Shown here: one piece after another, positions 15,602 through 20,285 of the stretch | Numbering within the stretch: position 1 is the stretch's first letter | Layout: each line of letters starts with the position of its first letter | Origin: JAAZPG01 sp012797375 | GTDB lineage: Bacteria > Acidobacteriota > Aminicenantia > Aminicenantales > UBA4085 | Length of the DNA: 20,285 nucleotides | Reading direction: 5' to 3' | NCBI GenBank assembly: GCA_937868205.1 | Contig: CALMMC010000167.1 | Coordinates: forward strand, 1-20,285 | Made by a program: the position numbers and the translations under genes | Notes under the pieces: generated by a model | The model's input: the letters and a program-made list of their open reading frames with translations, nothing else | What the model was told of the DNA's origin: nothing | Databases searched by the model: none

Positions 15602-16087
15602 ATGAAATCCGAGACCATCCGCTCCCGCGTCCGCGTCGGCGTCATCGGCGGCGCCCGGGCCAAGGCCGGTCCTCTGGCCCAAGCCTACGACGTCGGCCGG
15701 ATGATCGCCGGCCGGGGGGCCATCCTCGTTTGCGGCGGACTGGCCGGAATCATGGAGGCGGCCGCGCGCGGAGCGCATGAGGCCGGCGGACTGACGGTCG
15801 GGATCCTGCCGGGGACTCAGCCGGCCGACGCCAACCCTCACATCGATTTCGCCCTGGCGACCGGCCTGGGCTACAGCCGCAACGCCCTGGTGGCCATGAA
15901 CGCCGACGTCCTGATCGCCATCGACGGCGAATACGGGACCCTGAGCGAGATCGCCTACGGCCGGATCCACGGGAAGCCGGTCATCGGCCTCGGAAGCTGG
16001 GAGCTCGAGGGCGTCCTCGCGGCTTCGTCGCCCGAGGAGGCCGTCCGCCTGGCCTTCGAAGCCCTCGCCGCCCGGCCCCGTCCATGA
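15602..16087 (+). CDS. TIGR00725/LOG-like Rossmann-fold protein
   Basis: This 161-aa protein belongs to the LOG / lysine-decarboxylase-like superfamily (TIGR00725-type). It opens with a first strand and glycine loop VGVIGGARA (12-20), then CGGLAGIMEAAARGA (44-58), the nucleotide-binding turn of this fold. The LOG active-site phrase PGGxGTxxE appears as DGEYGTLSE (108-116), keeping Gly-Thr and Glu but not Pro-Gly-Gly. LOG enzymes release free bases from nucleoside monophosphates; whether this branch does so is unknown. The start has only a weak GAGCG upstream. Its TGA overlaps the truA ATG by 4 nt (ATGA), so the two are translationally coupled. Confidence 0.85.
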   Translation: MKSETIRSRVRVGVIGGARAKAGPLAQAYDVGRMIAGRGAILVCGGLAGIMEAAARGAHEAGGLTVGILPGTQPADANPHIDFALATGLGYSRNALVAMNADVLIAIDGEYGTLSEIAYGRIHGKPVIGLGSWELEGVLAASSPEEAVRLAFEALAARPRP

Positions 16088-16812
16088 CCAACTACAAAAT
16101 CATCCTGTGCTACGACGGAACGGATTATCTCGGCTGGCAGCGCCAGCCCAAGGGCCGGACGATTCAAGGCCTGGTCGAGGAGGCGCTCGCCCGACTGGCC
16201 GGCGCGCCGGTCAATATCGTCGGAGCGGGGCGGACGGACGCGGGCGTCCATGCCCTCGGCCAGACGGCTTCCTTCAAGGCCGCTCTCAAGCTCGGCGACG
16301 CGGAGCTGTTCAAGGCCCTCAACGCCCTTCTCCCCCCCGACATCCGGATCCTCTCGCTGGAGCGGGTTCCGGCCGGCTTCCACGCCCGGCGCGACGCCCG
16401 GAGCAAAACCTACCAGTACCGGATCGTCACGGCCAAGACGATCAGCCCGTTTCTCCTCCGCTACGCCCTTCATTGGCCGTATCCGCTCAATGTCGCGAAG
16501 ATGAAGGCCGCGGCCGCCCTGTTCGTCCGGGAGGCGGATTTCTCCGGCTTTTCCTCCAACCGGGAGCTCTATCCGGTCCGCCGCGTCGTGCGCTCGGAGC
16601 TCCGGAAGCGGGGCGAGGAGCTGCTCTTCACGATCGAGGCGAACGGGTTCCTCCGCCACATGATCCGGACGATCGTCGGGACGATGCTCGAAGCCGGGCG
16701 AGGCCGGGTGGAGGCCGGCGACATCGAAAACGTCTTCCGGACGAAAGCGCGGACCCTGGCCAACCCCACCGCCCCGGCCAAGGGCCTTTGCCTGATTCGG
16801 GTTTTTTACTGA
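16084..16812 (+). CDS. truA: tRNA pseudouridine(38-40) synthase TruA
   Basis: This 242-aa cytoplasmic enzyme isomerises uridines 38-40 in the anticodon arm of tRNAs. The start YKIILCYDGTDYLGWQRQP, the catalytic GRTDAGVHA with Asp52, the ARSKTYQYRI segment and the late FLRHMIRTIVGTMLEAGRG are diagnostic. Length fits the family (about 240-270 aa). It begins inside the stop of the preceding gene and is followed after a 29-nt gap by an MFS transporter gene on the same strand. Confidence 0.97.
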   Translation: MTNYKIILCYDGTDYLGWQRQPKGRTIQGLVEEALARLAGAPVNIVGAGRTDAGVHALGQTASFKAALKLGDAELFKALNALLPPDIRILSLERVPAGFHARRDARSKTYQYRIVTAKTISPFLLRYALHWPYPLNVAKMKAAAALFVREADFSGFSSNRELYPVRRVVRSELRKRGEELLFTIEANGFLRHMIRTIVGTMLEAGRGRVEAGDIENVFRTKARTLANPTAPAKGLCLIRVFY

Positions 16813-16841
16813 GGGCCGGCCGCGCGGAAAGCCGCTGCCAA

Positions 16842-18143
16842 ATGAGAAGAATCGTTCCGCGAACCGGATCGACCGGCGGATTCGAAAACCGCCCCGCCGG
16901 ACAGGGACGGCGGCCGCCGCTCCGCCGTCTTCCCCGCAACGTCTGGGCCGTGGGCTTCACCAGCTTCTTCATGGATGTTTCGAGCGAAATGGTCCTCAAC
17001 ATCGTGCCCCTCTTCCTGGCCAACGTCCTGGGCGTGAAGACGGCCGTCATCGGGCTGATCGAGGGGATCGCCGAAGCCACGGCCAGCCTCCTCAAGCTGT
17101 TTTCCGGATGGCTGTCGGACAAGCTGGGGGCCCGCAAGGGGCTGGCGGTTCTCGGGTACGGCCTGTCGGCCGTCGCCAAGCCCTTTTTCTATTTCGCCCG
17201 CGGCTGGGGCTTGGTCGCGGGCGTCCGCTGGGCCGACCGGGTGGGGAAGGGGATCCGGGCGGCGCCCCGCGACGCGCTGGTGGCGGATTCCGTCAAGCCG
17301 GAAATCCGCGGCTTCGCCTTCGGCTTCCACCGGGCCATGGACACCGCCGGGGCCTTGATCGGGATCCTCATCGCCCTCCTGGTCGTCGGACTCACCCAGA
17401 GAAACTCCCTGACCTTAGCCCGGTCCACGTTCCAGTCCATCGTTCTTCTGAGCTTGATTCCGGCGTTCCTGGCGGTGCTGTCCCTGGCCGTCGGAGCGAA
17501 GGACGTGGCCGCCAGGGACCGCCGGACGGTTCCGGCGATCTCCCTGCGCCGCATGGGGAAGCCGTTTTCCATCTACCTGGCGATCATCAGCCTTTTCACC
17601 CTGGGGAATTCCTCCGATGCGTTCCTGGTTCTCCGGGCTCAGAATCTGGGCATGTCGGTGACCGGCATCCTGATCATCCTGGCGATATTCAACCTGGTTT
17701 ACGCCCTGATCTCCGCGCCCGCGGGGATTTTCTCCGACCGCGTCGGCCGGCGGCGGTTGATCATCGGCGGCTGGCTGGTCTATGCGGCCGTCTATTTCGG
17801 CTTCGCCCTCGCCCGGAGAGCCTGGCTGATCTGGCTTCTCTACGCCGCGTACGGATTGTATTACGGCCTGGCCTACGGGACCGCCACGGCCATGGTCGCC
17901 GACTTGGTCCCGGTTGATCTCCGCGGCACGGCCTTCGGGACGTATCACGCCTTGACGGGCCTGCTGGCGTTTCCCTCCTCCTTGATCGCCGGCATCCTTT
18001 GGCAGGGCGTCGGCCGGTGGAAGGGATTCGGGGCGCCGGCGCCCTTCTATTTCGGCGGCGCGCTGGCCCTCCTGGCCGCGTTCCTCATGGCCGTCTGGAT
18101 GCCCAAGACCCCGGCGAGCGCCGCCGGCTCTTCACGAGATTAA
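16842..18143 (+). CDS. Major facilitator superfamily transporter
   Basis: This 433-aa inner-membrane protein has about 12 hydrophobic segments. Two copies of the MFS loop motif are visible, GWLSDKLGAR (89-98) and GIFSDRVGRRR in the second half, matching the two six-helix bundles. RVGKGIRAAPRDALVADS is characteristic of a widespread but substrate-unassigned MFS subfamily. The frame is open far upstream through truA, but that part is a shadow of truA. The ATG at 16842 is the first plausible start, with GGAAAG about 12 nt before it. The basic first 32 residues form a cytoplasmic tail. It may be co-transcribed with truA. Substrate is unknown; efflux of a small organic compound is a generic guess. 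Confidence 0.88.
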   Translation: MRRIVPRTGSTGGFENRPAGQGRRPPLRRLPRNVWAVGFTSFFMDVSSEMVLNIVPLFLANVLGVKTAVIGLIEGIAEATASLLKLFSGWLSDKLGARKGLAVLGYGLSAVAKPFFYFARGWGLVAGVRWADRVGKGIRAAPRDALVADSVKPEIRGFAFGFHRAMDTAGALIGILIALLVVGLTQRNSLTLARSTFQSIVLLSLIPAFLAVLSLAVGAKDVAARDRRTVPAISLRRMGKPFSIYLAIISLFTLGNSSDAFLVLRAQNLGMSVTGILIILAIFNLVYALISAPAGIFSDRVGRRRLIIGGWLVYAAVYFGFALARRAWLIWLLYAAYGLYYGLAYGTATAMVADLVPVDLRGTAFGTYHALTGLLAFPSSLIAGILWQGVGRWKGFGAPAPFYFGGALALLAAFLMAVWMPKTPASAAGSSRD

Positions 18144-18265
18144 ACGGCGGCTTTGATCGCGGCCGCCCGGAGCCATGCCGGGGCCGGGACGGCTGCGCCG
18201 GCGGCGAGGGTTCGCGCTCGCGGGCTCTCATCTCAAAAAACCAGGGCGCATTCGCGGAGCGGTGA

Positions 18266-18292
18266 CCGGCCGACGGCCGGGGAATCGGTTTT
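18266..18292 (+). terminator. Candidate terminator between converging genes
   Basis: CCGGCC (18266-18271) and GGCCGG (18275-18280) form a strong 6-bp stem with a GAC loop. TTTT follows at 18289-18292, eight bases after the stem. It lies between the MFS gene and the end of rimI, where a terminator is expected, but the T-tract is short and offset. Confidence 0.35.
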
Positions 18293-18787
18293 CTAGGGCA
18301 TGACCGGCCCGCCGGCGCCGAACATCAAGCTCATGACCACCGCATCCTCGACGGGATTCGTGTAATATTCCTTTCGGAGGCCGATGGGCATGAAGCCGAG
18401 CTTGTCGTAAAGGGCCCGGGCGCCGGTATTGCCGGCCCGGACTTCGAGAGTGACGAACTGAATTCCATCGTTTTTCAGGGCGTCGAGAACCTTGCGGAGG
18501 ATGTTTTCGGCGATCCGGCGCCTCCGGTAATCCGGATGAACGGCGATGTTGTTGATCTGGGCCTCGTCGCGGATGACCCAGTAGATGATGTACCCGGCGA
18601 TCCGGTCCGCTTCCTCGTCCACGGCGACCACGGGATGGGACAGGCCGAGATTCTGGATTTCCCCCTCGAATGTCGCGGGCGGCCAGGGATTGGGGAACGA
18701 CCGGCGCTCGATCGCCAGAACCTCGGGCAGGTCCAGGCTCGTCATCCGGCGCAGGCGGATGTTCCTCGCGCCGGCGAAAACCGCCAT
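18293..18787 (-). CDS. rimI: Ribosomal protein S18 alanine N-acetyltransferase RimI (GNAT)
   Basis: This 164-aa GNAT-fold enzyme would acetylate the N-terminal Ala of ribosomal protein S18. It carries RRSFPNPWP (28-36), INNIAVHPDYRRRRIAENIL (78-97) and FVTLEVRAGNTGARALYDKLGF (111-132), including Glu115 and Tyr127 at positions that by my alignment match the catalytic pair of E. coli RimI. The acetyl-CoA loop normally reads R-x-x-G-x-G/A; here the first Gly is replaced by Arg (RRRRIA). The ATG shares one base with the tsaB stop (TGATG). The tsaB-rimI pairing is common in bacteria and supports the assignment. Confidence 0.93.
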   Translation of the reverse strand: MAVFAGARNIRLRRMTSLDLPEVLAIERRSFPNPWPPATFEGEIQNLGLSHPVVAVDEEADRIAGYIIYWVIRDEAQINNIAVHPDYRRRRIAENILRKVLDALKNDGIQFVTLEVRAGNTGARALYDKLGFMPIGLRKEYYTNPVEDAVVMSLMFGAGGPVMP

Positions 18788-19527
18788 CAGCGCCCCTCTT
18801 CGGCCTGCGACCGGCGCAGGTACAGCGGCTCGAGCTCGTCCGGGCCGAGGCCTTTTCCCGCGGCGATGATTTCAGCCCCGAGGAGCCCGACTTCGGGGGC
18901 GATGAACCGCGTCCGGGGCGAAAGAACGGCCCGCTTTTTCTCCGCCCCGCTCATGGCCGCCTCCAGGATCGGGAATCCGCCGCCGATGAAGAGAATTTTC
19001 CGCCCGCGGGGAAGCCGCTTCAGGAACGCCTCCGGGGCGTAGGCGCCCTCCGGAACGAGGGCTTTCATTTTCGCTTTTTCACAAAGGTACAGGGCCGCGT
19101 AGACCTCGCCCTTCTTGGCGTCATGAAGAGGGCAGACGGCCGGGAGGCCGTCGCCGCGGAGCTTCCAGGCCAGGGCCCGGAGGGAGGAAACCGGGGCGAT
19201 GGGCTTGCCCGAGGCGAAGGCGAAGGCCTGAATCAGGCTGAGGCCGATGCGGATGCCCGTGAACGAGCCCGGTCCCGGTGTGACCGCATAGCCGTCCAAG
19301 TCGGCCGGCGTCCAATGGAGGGATTTGAGCAGGACGTCGATGGAAGCCGGAAGACGGGCCGAATGCGTCCCGAAGGAATCGACCCCGATCTCGGCCCGGA
19401 CCCGGCCGTCCTCGATGAGGGCGGCCGACCCGCATCCCGTGGTCGTGTCGACCGCCAGGAGCCGCTTCGGCCCGGGCGGCTCGTTTCCGCCCGATTCCGC
19501 CCGCCGGCTTGTTTGGCTTGCCGTCAT
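18787..19527 (-). CDS. tsaB: tRNA t6A biosynthesis protein TsaB (YeaZ)
   Basis: This 246-aa ASKHA-fold protein partners TsaD and TsaE in making N6-threonylcarbamoyladenosine at tRNA position 37. Marks are KRLLAVDTTTGCGSAAL near the N-terminus, the TsaB hallmark TPGPGSFTGIRIGLSLIQAF, and PLHDAKKGEVYAALY. The ATG at 19525-19527 is chosen. A TTG 36 nt upstream in frame would fall exactly on a likely -35 box, which argues against it. With the ATG start there are about 20 residues before the usual family start, a small extension. It leads directly into rimI. Confidence 0.94.
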   Translation of the reverse strand: MTASQTSRRAESGGNEPPGPKRLLAVDTTTGCGSAALIEDGRVRAEIGVDSFGTHSARLPASIDVLLKSLHWTPADLDGYAVTPGPGSFTGIRIGLSLIQAFAFASGKPIAPVSSLRALAWKLRGDGLPAVCPLHDAKKGEVYAALYLCEKAKMKALVPEGAYAPEAFLKRLPRGRKILFIGGGFPILEAAMSGAEKKRAVLSPRTRFIAPEVGLLGAEIIAAGKGLGPDELEPLYLRRSQAEEGR

Positions 19528-19533
19528 GACTGC

Positions 19534-19563
19534 ATCATACAACACCGGAATTCCGAGAGACAA
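19534..19563 (-). promoter_or_regulatory. Promoter of tsaB-rimI, likely leaderless
   Basis: On the minus strand TTGTCT (19558-19563), an 18-nt spacer and TATGAT (19534-19539) form a good sigma70-like promoter. Only six bases separate the -10 from the tsaB ATG, so transcription would start at or next to the A of the ATG, and there is no room for a ribosome binding site. Confidence 0.6.
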
Positions 19564-19580
19564 GCTTCGTCCGGCCGGGG

Positions 19581-19609
19581 TTGCTATTTTTCTTTATTCT
19601 TTTCATAAT
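19581..19609 (+). promoter_or_regulatory. Sigma70-like promoter of the right-end lipoprotein gene
   Basis: TTGCTA (19581-19586), a 17-nt T-rich spacer and CATAAT (19604-19609) match consensus at 4 and 5 of 6 positions. Transcription would start near 19616, leaving about 30 nt before the ATG at 19647. It stands back to back with the tsaB promoter, 17 bp between the two -35 boxes. Confidence 0.65.
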
Positions 19610-19646
19610 GTCTTTATCAAAGGAATCAGCGAGAAAGGGGGAAGTC

Positions 19647-20285
19647 ATGAGAAAAGGTTTTTTCACCGCCGTCGTCGCGATCCTGTTGCTGGCCGCCGGA
19701 TCCTGCGGCGTCCCGAAACCGAAACTGGTCGCTCGAGAGGTCTATACTCATCCAGAGATCAACTTCGGGGATTATAAAGATGTCGCTGTCTACGTCGACC
19801 TCGCGAACCTGCCCTGGGAAAACCGGAATCCTTTTTTCATTTCAGCCATCGAGAACGCCCTCGTCGAGCGGGGTTTCCATATCCTCGGATTCGAGGGATT
19901 CGTCGATTTCACCCGCCGGCATCAAATTCGGGCCGACGAGGCTATGAGCCCTCGCGCCTTGGATCTGATCAAGAAGGAGACGGGCAAATCGGCCGTCGTC
20001 CGGTTCACGCTGAATGTCTTTACCGTCCACACGAAGCAAGTCGATCCCCTTCAAACCGTGACGCCGGGAGTGCCAGGATCAAGATCGGACGGCGGAACGC
20101 CGACCGATCTCGCGCTCCGCGACCGCCATGAATGGGTGATCGATGTCTCCCTGGCCGGCGAGATGCATGACACGGAAAGCGCTTTGAAGATCTGGTCCTG
20201 CTCGATGTCCGGGAATCAAACCAAGTATGAAGGATTGATCGAGGATTTCCTCTCGCAAGCGGCGGGGATCTGCCTGGATACGATT
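19647..20285 (+). CDS. Putative lipoprotein, partial (runs off the right edge)
   Basis: An open frame of 213 codons with no stop before the window ends. AAGGGGG lies about 6 nt before the ATG. The N-terminus MRKGFFTAVVAILLLAAGSC is a lipoprotein signal with Cys20. The mature part begins with VYTHPEINFGDYKDVAVYVD, then an AIENALVERGFHI helix and strand, and later KKETGKSAVVRFTLNVF. This alternation (new strand, 'terminal helix of a short gene product', then 'sensed presence of a ligand-free strand') resembles CsgG/FlgO-like outer-membrane lipoproteins, in which a variable N-terminal domain is built the same way, but I cannot assign the family. High GC and codon use match its neighbours. Its own promoter lies at 19581-19609. 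Confidence 0.8.
   Translation, partial: MRKGFFTAVVAILLLAAGSCGVPKPKLVAREVYTHPEINFGDYKDVAVYVDLANLPWENRNPFFISAIENALVERGFHILGFEGFVDFTRRHQIRADEAMSPRALDLIKKETGKSAVVRFTLNVFTVHTKQVDPLQTVTPGVPGSRSDGGTPTDLALRDRHEWVIDVSLAGEMHDTESALKIWSCSMSGNQTKYEGLIEDFLSQAAGICLDTI

Noticed and set aside
16107..16841. Extended N-terminus of the MFS gene reaching back through truA
   Set aside because: This part is an out-of-frame translation of truA, Arg/Pro/Gly-rich with no membrane segments; the ATG at 16842 is a sufficient start.
19528..19563. TTG start for tsaB
   Set aside because: The TTG coincides with the -35 box of a good promoter, so it would lie upstream of the transcript.
140..20285. CRISPR arrays, tRNA or rRNA genes, insertion sequences, transposases, attachment sites
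   Set aside because: I looked on both strands for regularly spaced repeats, tRNA T-loop sequence, rRNA-like stretches and transposase motifs and found none.

Overview
The window looks like one end of a metagenomic or draft-genome contig from a diderm bacterium with a GC-rich genome. The evidence for two membranes is a TonB-dependent receptor, two lipoprotein signals and an MglA-type GTPase. An Acidobacteriota, Aminicenantes or deltaproteobacterial-type source is my guess from gene content; no marker here settles the taxonomy. Positions 1-139 are not genomic. They are Illumina Nextera i5/P5 adapter read-through, so biology starts at 140.

Region 1 (140-6906, all minus strand, visibly lower GC than the rest) is a tight six-gene import operon. 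In transcription order it holds a TonB-dependent receptor, two Dpp/Nik-type permeases, a NikA-like solute-binding lipoprotein, a NikD/DppD-like ATPase and a NikE/DppF-like ATPase cut off by the contig end. Together they would move a small ligand (nickel chelate, metallophore or peptide) across both membranes. A 13-bp palindrome lies in the presumed promoter. The NikD-like ATPase has lost its Q-loop Gln and switch His.

Region 2 (about 6907-7789) is gene-poor and coincides with the change in base composition. It holds short inverted repeats but no convincing gene.

Region 3 (7790-15368, minus strand) is a gene run that starts from a good sigma70-like promoter at 15415-15443. It encodes a 70-aa unknown protein, a proline-rich coiled-coil protein, four GT4-type glycosyltransferases made of two paralogous types in A-B-B-A order, an MglA-like GTPase and a ComM/YifB AAA+ ATPase. 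The glycosyltransferase block is coupled by 1-4 nt stop/start overlaps and probably builds a surface glycan. It is the best candidate here for an undescribed functional unit.

Region 4 (15602-18143, plus strand) holds a LOG/TIGR00725-like Rossmann protein, TruA and an MFS transporter. Region 5 (18293-19527, minus strand) is tsaB-rimI, with tsaB apparently read from a leaderless start. A divergent promoter then drives a lipoprotein gene (19647 onward) that runs off the right edge.

I saw no CRISPR array, tRNA, rRNA, insertion sequence or complete mobile element. Apart from the glycosyltransferase block and the degenerate ATPase pair, most of the window is ordinary.
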